Below, one piece after another: positions 42,217 through 50,877 of a DNA stretch of 64,000 bases. This DNA is from an uncultured Oscillospiraceae bacterium. Its GTDB lineage: Bacteria; Bacillota; Clostridia; Oscillospirales; Oscillospiraceae. Made by a program: the position numbers and the translations under genes. Positions within the stretch are counted from its first letter, which is position 1. Every line of letters starts with the position of its first letter. Below the pieces are notes generated by a model, which saw only the letters and a list, made by a program, of their open reading frames with translations, was not told where the DNA came from and did no database searches. Where the stretch lies: the NCBI GenBank assembly GCA_947632175.1, contig CANROC010000011.1, positions 1 through 64,000 on the forward strand, read 5' to 3'.

Positions 42217-42698
42217 AATGGGATAAGCTCACTCCCGTGGGCATAAACGTCCGGACGGAGCTCTCCGCCATCCTGGCCGCCCTGAGTGCGGCGGTCCTCT
42301 GGAGCCTCACCGCGGTGGTGCGCATCGTCGATCACATGAACGGCCTGACCTACACCTCATCCTACGGCGCCAAGGCAATCACGTTTTCGCCCTACCGGGT
42401 GCTGTTGGGCCCGGCGCTGGACGGCTTTTTTCTGGTGGCGCTGGTGCTGGTTTCCCTGGCCCTGGGCCACTACCTCTACCACCGCCGGGGGGCCCGGACG
42501 GACTACCTGATGCGCAGGCTTCCCCGGCCCTGGGAATACCATCTGCGGTGCCTTGCCCTGCCGGTCCTGGGCATCCTCCTGGCCCTGGCGCTGGCGGCTT
42601 TGGGATACTTCGGCTGCCGCGCCCTCTACCGGACGCTCCTGGAAAAGGTCGCCCAAATAGCCGCCGGTCGCGGACAGCAACTGGTTGAGGGGTGGTGA
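42213..42698 (+). CDS. Small membrane protein A (paralogue pair)
   Basis: 161 residues, ATG overlapping the previous stop after GGGGGAGAGC. Three hydrophobic segments; starts MKWDKLTPVGINVRTELSA. It is related to the next gene product: both begin MK-W/L-D, have a WSLT motif in the first membrane segment and a cytosolic R/K-rich loop before the last segment. A likely membrane subunit of the ABC unit. No named family recognised. Confidence 0.7.
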   Translation: MKWDKLTPVGINVRTELSAILAALSAAVLWSLTAVVRIVDHMNGLTYTSSYGAKAITFSPYRVLLGPALDGFFLVALVLVSLALGHYLYHRRGARTDYLMRRLPRPWEYHLRCLALPVLGILLALALAALGYFGCRALYRTLLEKVAQIAAGRGQQLVEGW

Positions 42699-42702
42699 CG
42701 GC

Positions 42703-43170
42703 ATGAAGCTTGACTGGAAGGTGCTGGCCCCGGAGGGCGTCAGCGCCAAAAAGGAGGCGGCCTGGACGGGCGCTGCCGTGGCCGCGTCCACGGTGTGGAG
42801 CCTCACCTTTCTCCTGCGCCTGCGCGCGGAGCGCGCCGCGGCGGAGCCGGAGAGTGCGGCGGGGCGGGTCGTGTCGCTGATGAGCTTCCACACCATGCTG
42901 GGCACGGCGCTGTTGGGCTTCTACCTCGTGGCGCTGGGCATGGCGGTGCTGGCCATGTGGCACTACGCCAAGCTGCGGAAAAACGCCAAGAAGGAGCGGG
43001 CCCTGGACCCCCGGGAGGCCCACTGGCGGGCGCTGACCATGCCGGTCCTCGGCCTCTGCGCCGCCGTGGCGGCCACCACCGTCGTCTACTTTGTCTACCG
43101 GGGCCTCTTCGCGAGCTACCGGGAACATTTGAGCGAGCTTTTTAACGCCGCGCTTCATTTGGAGGGATGA
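42703..43170 (+). CDS. Small membrane protein B (paralogue pair)
   Basis: 155 residues, 4 bases after protein A stops. MKLDWKVLAPEGVSAKKE, a WSLTFLL first segment, an HTMLGTALLGFYLVALGMAVLAMWHY second segment and a C-terminal segment LGLCAAVAATTVVYFVY mirror protein A. Together they may form the translocation half of the exporter. Function otherwise unknown. Confidence 0.7.
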   Translation: MKLDWKVLAPEGVSAKKEAAWTGAAVAASTVWSLTFLLRLRAERAAAEPESAAGRVVSLMSFHTMLGTALLGFYLVALGMAVLAMWHYAKLRKNAKKERALDPREAHWRALTMPVLGLCAAVAATTVVYFVYRGLFASYREHLSELFNAALHLEG

Positions 43171-43172
43171 CT

Positions 43173-43913
43173 ATGCTGGAGCTTCACGATATCACAAAAC
43201 GCTATTACGGCACTACAAAGGCCCTGCAGGGCGTGAGCCTCACACTCCGCCCGGGGGAGCTGGTGGGCCTCTTCGGGGAAAACGGGGCGGGGAAGACCAC
43301 GCTTCTCAAGTCCGTCCTGTGCCTTCTCCCGCACGGCGGGGAGGTCCTGCTGGACGGGGAGCCGGTGACGCGCAAGAACATCGAGCGCCTGAGCTTCGCT
43401 ACCTCGGAGCACTCCTTCTTCCCCAATCTCACCGCCCAGGCCCATCGGGACTTCTACCGGGAGCATTTTCCCACCTGGCGGGACGGGCGCTTCAAGGCGC
43501 TGACGGAGTTTTTTGATCTCCCGGACTACAAGCCCCTCCGGGCCTTCTCCACCGGACAGAAAAACCAGTTCGAGGTCATTCTGGCCCTGTGCCAGGGGGC
43601 GGATTATATCCTCATGGACGAGCCCTTCGCCGGCAACGACGTCTTCAACCGGGAGGACTTCTACAAGGTCCTGCTGGGCATTCTGGAGCCCCACGAGACG
43701 GTGATCCTCTCCACTCACCTCATCGAGGAGGTGTCCGGCTTTGTGAGCCGCGCGGTGCTCCTCAAAAAGGGCCGCATCGTGGGGGACAAGAGCCTCTCCG
43801 CCCTGGAGGACGAGGGCGTGACCCTCATGGAGTACGTCAAGTCCGCTTACGGTTACCGGCCCGACCGGGTAAGCCGCGCCCTCGATAAGCTCACGGGAGA
43901 GGAGGAGCCATGA
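43173..43913 (+). CDS. ABC transporter ATP-binding protein 2
   Basis: 246 residues from ATG 43173 after GGAGGGATGACT (ATG 43167 is the alternative). Walker A GENGAGKTT, a degenerate signature FSTGQKNQF, Walker B YILMDEPFAGND and STHLIEE are present. It serves the membrane proteins around it in the GntR2 operon and overlaps the next gene by 4 bases. Confidence 0.93.
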   Translation: MLELHDITKRYYGTTKALQGVSLTLRPGELVGLFGENGAGKTTLLKSVLCLLPHGGEVLLDGEPVTRKNIERLSFATSEHSFFPNLTAQAHRDFYREHFPTWRDGRFKALTEFFDLPDYKPLRAFSTGQKNQFEVILALCQGADYILMDEPFAGNDVFNREDFYKVLLGILEPHETVILSTHLIEEVSGFVSRAVLLKKGRIVGDKSLSALEDEGVTLMEYVKSAYGYRPDRVSRALDKLTGEEEP

Positions 43914-45361
43914 GAAAACTGTTTATCTTCTTCACCGCCCTCGCCCTGTCCCTGGCGCTGCTTGTGACCGCCGGCGTCCGGCTGCTGCGGTCCCAGACCG
44001 AGGTGGAGGTCCGGGAAACGGTCCTTTCCGGCTCCCGGGATGCCGCCCGGGGGCTCACCGTGGACTTCACCGCCATGATGCAGCCCTGGAAGTTCCTGGC
44101 CTTCGAGGTCAGCCTGCCCCTCATCGAGGGCGAGCTTTCGCCGGAGACGGACTTCACCTATGATTACACACTCTACCGGGACATCACCGGCTGGGACCGC
44201 GACCTGGCCCTCACATTGCGCACCTACGGCATCGGCGTAAGCAGCAACGCGGACCTTTTCGACGGCAGAGGGAACATCGGCATCACCCACAACGCCTATG
44301 GGGACGACACCGCCATGGCCGTCGCCGGGGACGTGGCCGCCCGCACCGATCCCGGCACCATCCGCACTGAATGGGTGCCCCTGCGCGACTACATCGACGC
44401 CTTCACCTGGACGTATGCCGACGGCTACACGGGCCCTACGGAGAGCGTCCTGGCCAACGACGCCAAGCTCTCCAAGCTCTTCTATCTGGAGGTGCCGGAG
44501 GACTGCTGTCTCTGGGTACGCATCGCCAAGACCGCCCAGGGGGCCGTGACGCGGCTGGATACGCAGCTCGTCTTGGGCCGGGAGGAGACGACGGTGGAGC
44601 CCTATGAATCGGAGAAGCTGCCCCCCATCCCCAGCGTGGAGGGCCTTTCCGTGGACGGCTGGTCCCTCTCCGTCCGGGGGGAGGGCGGCGTGTGGGCCTA
44701 TCCCTCTATCCGGGACAGCGAGGGCCGCGAGCGCATCGACTACGCCCTGGGCCCCGGCCTCACCTTCATCCCTTTTAGAAGCGAAAACTACAACATCGAC
44801 ATGAATAACGTCCGCGTAGTCTATCCCACCGACGAGGAGCCCCTGCGCGTCACCCTGGACGGGGGCGTGGTGGAGCTGGTGACCAGGGCGGGGGAGAACC
44901 TCGCCCTCACCGCCGTGGACGAGGCCACTAAGGAGTTCCTCTCCCGCGTGACGCTCTTTGAGAACGCCCCGGCGGGGGCGCGGCTCCAAGTGGTGGAGCA
45001 GGACGATCTGCGCCTTTACTTCCTGGAGGACGGCCGCTTTGCCCTCACCAAGGCCCGCCAGGGCGTGGTCCTCACGGGACAGGTGGACGCGGAGCATGAG
45101 TATGCCACCCCCGGCAATTATCACGCCATGACGGCCCTCCTCCGCGACCGGACGACCGCCCTCGCCTGGGACGGCGCGCGCCTGGCCATCGCCCACGGCG
45201 ACTACCGGGAGGTGGCGGTCTTCGACGAAACGGGCCTTATCTACCACGCCTATTTGGATTACAGCCCCGTCTGGAACGCCCGCCACCCCCTGTCCACCCA
45301 TGGCGACGCCTACCCGGCCTTCGACGAGGACCGGTCCATGACCTTGCGCTTCGAAAACTGA
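43910..45361 (+). CDS. Single-pass extracytoplasmic protein of the GntR2 operon
   Basis: 483 residues with one N-terminal membrane segment (MRKLFIFFTALALSLALLVTAG) and a large beta-rich outer domain. No recognised motif. It is coupled by ATGA overlap to the ATPase gene, so it is probably part of, or a sensor for, the same exporter. Its placement parallels the large outer domain fused to the permease in the first operon. Confidence 0.65.
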   Translation: MRKLFIFFTALALSLALLVTAGVRLLRSQTEVEVRETVLSGSRDAARGLTVDFTAMMQPWKFLAFEVSLPLIEGELSPETDFTYDYTLYRDITGWDRDLALTLRTYGIGVSSNADLFDGRGNIGITHNAYGDDTAMAVAGDVAARTDPGTIRTEWVPLRDYIDAFTWTYADGYTGPTESVLANDAKLSKLFYLEVPEDCCLWVRIAKTAQGAVTRLDTQLVLGREETTVEPYESEKLPPIPSVEGLSVDGWSLSVRGEGGVWAYPSIRDSEGRERIDYALGPGLTFIPFRSENYNIDMNNVRVVYPTDEEPLRVTLDGGVVELVTRAGENLALTAVDEATKEFLSRVTLFENAPAGARLQVVEQDDLRLYFLEDGRFALTKARQGVVLTGQVDAEHEYATPGNYHAMTALLRDRTTALAWDGARLAIAHGDYREVAVFDETGLIYHAYLDYSPVWNARHPLSTHGDAYPAFDEDRSMTLRFEN

Positions 45362-45382
45362 AACAATGTGGAGGTACAGCGA

Positions 45383-45571
45383 ATGAAAGATACAATTTTT
45401 AATGAAACCGTCATAAGAGTGATGATTTCTCTTGCGCTATTTATTGGAATCTACTACCTATCCGGGCCAATCATCGGATGGACACAATATGACATGTATT
45501 TAAAGGGTATCGAGTTCTTGGCAGCTGTGATCGGCGCGGGGTGCTATTGGATAGGAAGCCGTAAGCGTTGA
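45383..45571 (+). CDS. Small two-segment membrane protein
   Basis: 62 residues from the ATG after GGAGGTACAGCGA. Two hydrophobic segments (VIRVMISLALFIGIYYL and IEFLAAVIGAGCYWIG) with a basic end. It is AT-richer than its neighbours. It follows the operon closely, 21 bases after the previous stop. No function can be given. A weak ACGGAAAA/TTTTCCGT stem at about 45583-45615 could end the transcript. Confidence 0.6.
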   Translation: MKDTIFNETVIRVMISLALFIGIYYLSGPIIGWTQYDMYLKGIEFLAAVIGAGCYWIGSRKR

Positions 45572-45666
45572 CTTTTTGAATGGACGGAAAACTGAAAGCT
45601 TTTTCCATTTTCCGTTGACTTTTTCCTCCGCCGGGTTTACACTGAGCATGACAGGAGGCGGCTGGA

Positions 45667-46851
45667 ATGACGGAGAGACAGGCAGATCGTGGCTTGACGG
45701 CCATAGGGACGCGGCGGCGCGCGCTGGCCCTGGCGCTGGCGCTGGTGCTGGCCCTCGCCCTGTCCTCCTGCGCCCTCCTTCCCGGCCTTTTCAAGGCCCT
45801 TGAGGAGCGGGAGGACCCCCGGACCGAGGCCGCGTCCCTCATGGAACACTTTGAGGACCGGTATTTCTTAAGCGCCCTGGACGATGCCCGCCTTGAGGCC
45901 GTCTGCCGGATCTACGAGGCCGCCATGGCCTTTGAAAAGTCCTGCGCCCTGGAGCGCCTGAGCTCGGAGGAGCTCTCCCAGGTCCTGACCTTGATCGCCG
46001 CCGAGTGTCCGGAGCTTTTCCAATTGGACTACACCGGTTCCTTCACCGGCCTCACCGACCGGTCTGGCAAGTTTGTCTCCCTGGACCTTGCCTACCTCAT
46101 GGATAAAAGCGAATATGAACAGTGCCGCCGGGCGTGCGAGGCGGTCCTTAATGGCTTCGTCCGGGACACGGCGGGGCTCAGTGCCGAGGAGCGGGAGCGC
46201 TTCGTCTTCGACGCCGTGGCCGCCTCCTGCCGCTACGACCTTGGAAGCTCCCGCGCCGGCACCGCCTGGGGCGCCCTGGTGGACCACCGGGCCAAGTGCG
46301 ACGGCGTCAGCGCCGCCTTCAAGTGGGCCATGGAGGCCCTGGACATCCCCTGCGTCACCCTCACCGCCGACGTGGTGGGCGGCGTGGTGGGCCACGCCTG
46401 GAACGCGGTGGAGCTGGACGGCGCCTGGTACCGTGTGGACCTGACGCAGAGCACCAGGATCGAGGAGCTGGAAAACGCCGGCCTCACCGACGTCATCTAC
46501 TACGCCTTCAACATCTCCGACGCTTTCGTCACCGAGCGCTATGAGGTCCTGGACGCCTTTGCCTCCGTCCGCCCCCTGCCGGTGTGCCAGCGCATGGACC
46601 GCAGCTATTACGCCCTCCACGGGCTCTATATTGACTCGGACGCCCGGCGCGACGAGATCGCGTCCCGGGAGCTGGCCGCCCTCCCGGCGGAGGGCGGGAG
46701 CTTTACCCTCCAGTTCGCCACTCCCGAGGCCGCCCAGGCCTTCCCCAACGCCCTGGCCCCCCTCATCGCCGCCTCCTACCCCCATCCCTACTCCTCCTGG
46801 ACCTGCCAGACTTTGCCATATAACGTGTGCGTCGTGACGGTGAAGCCCTGA
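45667..46851 (+). CDS. Transglutaminase-like lipoprotein
   Basis: 394 residues. A long hydrophobic signal ends in a lipobox (LALSSC). The transglutaminase-like core shows the Cys-His-Asp order: HRAKCDGVSAAFKWAMEALDIPC, then VGHAWNAVELDGAWYRVDLT. Such secreted proteins in Firmicutes are thought to act on cell-wall or surface proteins as peptidases or crosslinkers. The gene stands alone, with a GAGGCGGCTGGA region as ribosome binding site and a terminator about 100 bases downstream. Confidence 0.85.
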   Translation: MTERQADRGLTAIGTRRRALALALALVLALALSSCALLPGLFKALEEREDPRTEAASLMEHFEDRYFLSALDDARLEAVCRIYEAAMAFEKSCALERLSSEELSQVLTLIAAECPELFQLDYTGSFTGLTDRSGKFVSLDLAYLMDKSEYEQCRRACEAVLNGFVRDTAGLSAEERERFVFDAVAASCRYDLGSSRAGTAWGALVDHRAKCDGVSAAFKWAMEALDIPCVTLTADVVGGVVGHAWNAVELDGAWYRVDLTQSTRIEELENAGLTDVIYYAFNISDAFVTERYEVLDAFASVRPLPVCQRMDRSYYALHGLYIDSDARRDEIASRELAALPAEGGSFTLQFATPEAAQAFPNALAPLIAASYPHPYSSWTCQTLPYNVCVVTVKP

Positions 46852-46950
46852 CCCGCCGCCCAAACCCTGCCTTGCCCCTCCAACGGAGGGGCAGCGCGAA
46901 GCGCCGGGGTGGTTCTAAAATCCGACATCCCGCGGCGACGGGAAAAAGCT

Positions 46951-46974
46951 ATGCGGCCTGCGCCGCATTTTTTT
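46951..46974 (+). terminator. Terminator after the transglutaminase-like gene
   Basis: ATGCGGC-CTGC-GCCGCAT followed by TTTTTT. A second palindrome (GCCCCTCC/GGAGGGGC) lies upstream at about 46873. Confidence 0.8.
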
Positions 46975-47042
46975 ATTCCCCGCCCGCCCCCGCAACCTTT
47001 TTACCCCCCCTCCCGCCCGGGGCAAAAATCCACAAATTCGTC

Positions 47043-47071
47043 TTGCCCCGGGCGGGAAAATGTGGTATACT
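47043..47071 (+). promoter_or_regulatory. Promoter of the thioesterase gene
   Basis: TTGCCC, 17 bases, TATACT, 39 bases before the start. Confidence 0.6.
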
Positions 47072-47110
47072 TGACAAAACGCGCAAATACTAAGGCCCGG
47101 AGGGGTTTTT

Positions 47111-47521
47111 ATGGTGGCTTATGAGCGGCGGGTCAACTACTATGAGACGGACAAGATGGGGGTGGTTCACCACTCCAACTACATCCGGTATTTTGAGGAG
47201 GCGCGCACGCGCTTTATGGAGGTCGCGGGCTACCCGTATCCGCGCCTGGAGGCGGAGGGGGTCATGAGCCCGGTGATCGCCGTGGCCTGCGCGTACAAAA
47301 AGCCTGTCCGTTACCCGGAGAATATCACGGTGGAGGTGGCGCTGACCTCCATGGGGAAGTTCCGCTGCGCCTTCCGCTACGAGGTGAAGGGCCCGGACGG
47401 GACCTTGCGGGCCACGGGGACCAGCGAGCATTGCTATCTTGCGGAGGACGGGTCCATCGTGAACATCCAGAAAACCAACCCGGAATTTTTCCAAACTTTC
47501 CTCGCCATGGTGGAGGAATGA
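47111..47521 (+). CDS. Acyl-CoA thioesterase (YbgC/FadM-like, hotdog fold)
   Basis: 136 residues of the 4HBT family. The active-site segment YYETDKMGVVHHSNYIRYFEEAR has the catalytic Asp and the HHSNY helix start; the second half VACAYKKPVRYPENITVEVAL fits the hotdog sheet. It would hydrolyse acyl-CoA thioesters in the cytosol. It precedes the FAD oxidoreductase operon by 33 bases and may be co-transcribed with it. The substrate chain length cannot be read. Confidence 0.9.
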   Translation: MVAYERRVNYYETDKMGVVHHSNYIRYFEEARTRFMEVAGYPYPRLEAEGVMSPVIAVACAYKKPVRYPENITVEVALTSMGKFRCAFRYEVKGPDGTLRATGTSEHCYLAEDGSIVNIQKTNPEFFQTFLAMVEE

Positions 47522-47554
47522 AAGACGAATTTTGACACAAAGGAGGCAAGGCCA

Positions 47555-48991
47555 TTGATCGACGTATTGATCATCGGATGCGGCGTCACGGGAGCGGCCA
47601 CGGCCATGGAGCTGTCCCGATACCGGCTGAACGTGGCGGTGCTGGAACGGGAAAACGACGTGGCGCTGGGGGCGACCCGCGCCAATTCCGCCATTGTCCA
47701 CGCCGGGTACGACCCCAAGCCCGGGACGCTCATGGCAAAGCTCAACGTCCGGGGGTGTAAGCGCACGGCGGAGCTGTGCGAAAAGCTGGACGTGCCCTAT
47801 CAAAACTGCGGGTCTTTCGTGCTGGCCTTTTCGGAAGAGGAGGTAGGCACGCTGCATACGCTTCTCGACCGGGGCGTCCAAAACGGCGTGCCGGGGCTGG
47901 AGATCCTCTCCGGCGACGAGGCGCGGCGGCGGGAGCCGCACCTTGCCGATACCGTCCAGGCCGCCCTCTGGGCCCCCACGGCGGGCATCGTCTCCCCCTG
48001 GGAGCTGTGCCTTGCCATGGCGGAGACGGCGGTCAAAAACGGCGCGGCGCTCCATCTGGAGACAGCCGTCACCGGCCTTGAGCGGACAGGGGAGAGATGG
48101 CTGGTCCACACGACCCGCGGCGACTTCGCGGCCCGCTATGTGGTGAACGCCGCCGGGGTGGATTCCGCCCTCATCCACGACATGGCCGCGCCCCACGAAT
48201 TTGACATCAAGCCCAGCCGGGGGGAGTATTACATCCTGGACAAGTCCGAGGGCAAACGGGTCAGCGCCGTCATTTTCCAGTGCCCGTCGGAGCGGGGGAA
48301 GGGCGTCCTGGTGGGCCCCACGGTCCACGGGAACCTGATCGTCGGCCCCAACGCCGAGCCCTCCGAGGCCCACGACACCGCCACCACGGCGGAGGGGCTG
48401 GATTTTGTGAAAAAAACCGCCATGCTCTCCGTGCCGGACTTGAATTTCGGCCAGTCCATCCGCAATTTCTCCGGCGTCCGGGCCAATTCCGGCCGGGACG
48501 ACTTCGTCATCGGCTTCAAGGCCCCGGGATTCCTGGACCTGGCGGCCATCTGCTCGCCGGGGCTCACCTCCGCGTCGGCCATCGGGGAGTACGCGGCGGA
48601 GCTTTTGCGGGAGGACGGCCTTGTCATGGAGGCAAAGCCCGATTTCACCCTGGAGCGCCGCAGGACGCGTTTTAAGGAGCTCTCGCCCGAGGACCGCGCG
48701 GCGCTTGTTGCGCGCGACCCCGCCTACGGCCGGGTCATCTGCCGGTGCGAGACGGTGACGGAGGGGGAGATTTTAGAAAGTCTCCGTTCACCCATCCCGC
48801 CCCGCACGGTGGACGGTGTGAAGCGCCGGGTCAACGCCGGCATGGGCCGGTGCCAGGGGGGCTTTTGCGGACCCCGCGTGGTAGACATTTTGGCGCGGGA
48901 GCTTGGCTTGAAGCTGGACGAAATCTTGCAGGACAGGACCGGGAGCCGGATCCTGGTGGGGAAGACAAAGGAGGCGGGAGAGGATGTATGA
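47555..48991 (+). CDS. FAD-dependent glycerol-3-phosphate dehydrogenase-like (GlpA type) with BFD domain
   Basis: 478 residues from a TTG after AAAGGAGGCAAGGCCA. The N-terminal Rossmann motif IIGCGVTGAATAMELSR binds FAD and the DAO fold runs to about residue 370. The C-terminus has a BFD-like [2Fe-2S] domain (VICRCETVTEGEI ... GRCQGGFCGP). This architecture is typical of anaerobic GlpA-type dehydrogenases in Firmicutes encoded with an FAD/NAD oxidoreductase and a DUF1667 protein, as here. L-2-hydroxyglutarate-type substrates remain possible. Overlap with the next gene is 8 bases. Confidence 0.88.
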   Translation: MIDVLIIGCGVTGAATAMELSRYRLNVAVLERENDVALGATRANSAIVHAGYDPKPGTLMAKLNVRGCKRTAELCEKLDVPYQNCGSFVLAFSEEEVGTLHTLLDRGVQNGVPGLEILSGDEARRREPHLADTVQAALWAPTAGIVSPWELCLAMAETAVKNGAALHLETAVTGLERTGERWLVHTTRGDFAARYVVNAAGVDSALIHDMAAPHEFDIKPSRGEYYILDKSEGKRVSAVIFQCPSERGKGVLVGPTVHGNLIVGPNAEPSEAHDTATTAEGLDFVKKTAMLSVPDLNFGQSIRNFSGVRANSGRDDFVIGFKAPGFLDLAAICSPGLTSASAIGEYAAELLREDGLVMEAKPDFTLERRRTRFKELSPEDRAALVARDPAYGRVICRCETVTEGEILESLRSPIPPRTVDGVKRRVNAGMGRCQGGFCGPRVVDILARELGLKLDEILQDRTGSRILVGKTKEAGEDV

Positions 48992-50234
48992 CCTGATCGT
49001 CGTGGGCGGAGGCCCCGCCGGCCTTGCCGCCGCTGTGTCCGCCTGGGACAGCGGCCTGCGCTCCATCCTCATCGTGGAGCGGGACCGGGAGCTGGGGGGT
49101 ATCCTCAACCAGTGCATCCACAACGGCTTCGGCCTGACGTACTTCAAGGAGGAGCTCACCGGCCCCGAGTACGCCCACCGGTTTGTGGAGCTTCTCCAAA
49201 AGACGGGCGTGGAGGTTCGCACGGACACTATGGTCCTGGACGTGACGCCGGACCGGAAGGTCCACATGACCGGCCCCGCCACGGGCTATCGCGTCGAGGA
49301 GGCAAAGTCCGTCATCCTGGCCATGGGCTGCCGGGAGCGCACGCGCGGCGCCATCGGCACGCCGGGGACGCGCCCCGCCGGCGTCCTCACCGCCGGCGCC
49401 GCCCAGCGGTACGTGAACGTGGAGGGGTACATGCCGGGGCGGCGCGTGGTCATCCTCGGCTCCGGCGATATCGGCCTCATCATGGCCCGCCGTATGACGT
49501 TGGAGGGGGCCAAGGTCCTGGCGTGTGTGGAGGTCATGCCCTATTCCGGCGGCCTTACGCGGAACATCGTCCAATGCCTGGAGGATTTTGACATCCCTCT
49601 CTACCTCTCCCACACCGTCACCGAGATTCGCGGCGACCGGCGCGTGGAGCAGGTGGTGGTGAACCGCGTGGACGAGCGCCGCCGGCCCATTCCCGGCACA
49701 GAGATGGTTTTTGACTGCGACACGCTCCTTTTGTCCGTGGGCCTCATCCCGGAGACGGAGCTCAACACCCGCGCCGGCATCGAGCTCGACCCCCGCACCA
49801 AGGGCGCGGCGGTCTACGAGAACATGGAGACGAGCCTTCCCGGCGTCTTCACCTGCGGCAACGTGACCCACGTCCACGATCTGGTGGACTTCGTGACCCA
49901 GGAGAGCCAGCGCGCCGGCGCGGCGGCGGCCAAATACGTGCTGGGCGGCGAGCCCACGGGGGAGGTCATCCCCCTCCAAAACGGCGACGCCGTGAGCTAC
50001 ACCGTCCCCCAGCGCGTCCGTCCGGCCAATGTGGACAAGGCCGTGGAGGTCTTCTTCCGGGTCAACCGCATCTGCGGAAAATCGGAAATTCTTGTGACAG
50101 CGGGGGAGCGCAGGCTCGCCGCCTTCAAGCGCGACCGCCTCGCCCCCGGCGAAATGGAGCATATCACCCTGCCCAAGGCGCTTCTCACGGGCGTCACGGG
50201 CCCAATCACAGTATCGGTAAAGGAGGCGGGATAA
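48984..50234 (+). CDS. FAD/NAD-linked oxidoreductase (operon partner)
   Basis: 416 residues. FAD motif VVGGGPAGLAAAVSAWDSG at the start, a second nucleotide motif VVILGSGDIGLIMARRMTLEG near residue 155, and the late FAD motif GVFTCGNVTHVHDLVD. It most likely passes electrons between the GlpA-like protein and NAD(P). The first cysteine pair lies in LNQCIHNGFG. It is followed with no gap by the DUF1667 gene. The role as GlpB-like subunit is inferred from the conserved three-gene order. Confidence 0.9.
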   Translation: MYDLIVVGGGPAGLAAAVSAWDSGLRSILIVERDRELGGILNQCIHNGFGLTYFKEELTGPEYAHRFVELLQKTGVEVRTDTMVLDVTPDRKVHMTGPATGYRVEEAKSVILAMGCRERTRGAIGTPGTRPAGVLTAGAAQRYVNVEGYMPGRRVVILGSGDIGLIMARRMTLEGAKVLACVEVMPYSGGLTRNIVQCLEDFDIPLYLSHTVTEIRGDRRVEQVVVNRVDERRRPIPGTEMVFDCDTLLLSVGLIPETELNTRAGIELDPRTKGAAVYENMETSLPGVFTCGNVTHVHDLVDFVTQESQRAGAAAAKYVLGGEPTGEVIPLQNGDAVSYTVPQRVRPANVDKAVEVFFRVNRICGKSEILVTAGERRLAAFKRDRLAPGEMEHITLPKALLTGVTGPITVSVKEAG

Positions 50235-50582
50235 ATGAGAGAGCTTGTCTGCATCGTCTGCCCCCGGGGCTGTCACATGCAGGTGGACGAGGACCTTAAC
50301 GTCACCGGCAACTTCTGCCCCCGGGGCGCGGCCTACGCCAAAGCGGAGCTGACCCACCCCACGCGGGTCGTGACCTCCACCGTCCGCCTCACCGGCGGGA
50401 CCTACCCCCGCTGTCCCGTGAAGACCTCCGCCCCCATCCCGAAGGATCAGGTGGCCGCCCTCATGTCCGCCCTGAACGACCTGGAGCCCGCCGCCCCCGT
50501 CCATGTGGGCGACGTGCTGGTCCGGAACATCCTCTCCACCGGCGCGGACCTGGTCGTCACCCGCGACATCCCCCAAAAATGA
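50235..50582 (+). CDS. DUF1667 iron-sulfur-like protein
   Basis: 115 residues. Two cysteine pairs near the start (CIVCPRGCHM, then FCPRGAAYA) and RCPVKTSAPIPK match DUF1667. The cysteine pattern suggests an iron-sulfur cluster. It begins in the base after the previous stop and completes the anaerobic GlpA-like triad, probably as an electron-transfer subunit. Confidence 0.88.
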   Translation: MRELVCIVCPRGCHMQVDEDLNVTGNFCPRGAAYAKAELTHPTRVVTSTVRLTGGTYPRCPVKTSAPIPKDQVAALMSALNDLEPAAPVHVGDVLVRNILSTGADLVVTRDIPQK

Positions 50583-50587
50583 CCCCG

Positions 50588-50635
50588 GCCCTCCGAAAAA
50601 TCATCGGAGGGCTACACAAAAATCATCGGAGGGCT
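50588..50635 (+). terminator. Terminator of the oxidoreductase operon
   Basis: GCCCTCCGA pairs with TCGGAGGGC (50604-50612); the arm TCATCGGAGGGCT is repeated at 50623-50635 and followed by AAAAAA, so two alternative stems are possible. Confidence 0.65.
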
Positions 50636-50646
50636 AAAAAATTTCC

Positions 50647-50675
50647 TTGACATTCCCCCCAAACCTCACTATAAT
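50647..50675 (+). promoter_or_regulatory. Consensus promoter of tRNA-Pro
   Basis: TTGACA, exactly 17 bases, TATAAT, 12 bases before the tRNA. Confidence 0.9.
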
Positions 50676-50687
50676 GGTGTAGCGCTT

Positions 50688-50764
50688 CGGGGTGTGGCGA
50701 AGTTTGGTATCGCGCATGGTTCGGGACCATGAGGCCGCGGGTTCAAGTCCCGCCACTCCGACCA
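50688..50764 (+). tRNA. tRNA-Pro (anticodon CGG)
   Basis: A 77-base tRNA with encoded CCA. Acceptor CGGGGTG pairs with CACTCCG, anticodon stem CATGG/CCATG encloses TTCGGGA, so the anticodon is CGG and reads CCG. T arm GCGGG-TTCAAGT-CCCGC is perfect. No integrase or partial tRNA repeat is seen beside it. Confidence 0.96.
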
Positions 50765-50772
50765 AAGCTGGC

Positions 50773-50857
50773 TTTGAAGGCCGCGTTGCGGCCTTCAAAT
50801 GCCAAGGGGAACGTGCGAAACCCCCGGCGTGAATTCTGCGGAATCCACGCCGGGGGT
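50773..50857 (+). repeat. Variable-stem hairpin repeat, copy 2
   Basis: Hairpin 50773-50799 (perfect 12-bp stem), constant spacer AAGGGGAACGTGCGAAA (50804-50820), hairpin 50820-50857 (17-bp stem with one mismatch, TGCG loop), then TTCTGCTGT. It also serves as terminator for the tRNA and lies at the end of the converging toxin gene. Confidence 0.75.
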
Positions 50858-50877
50858 TTCTGCTGTCGATGGGGGCG

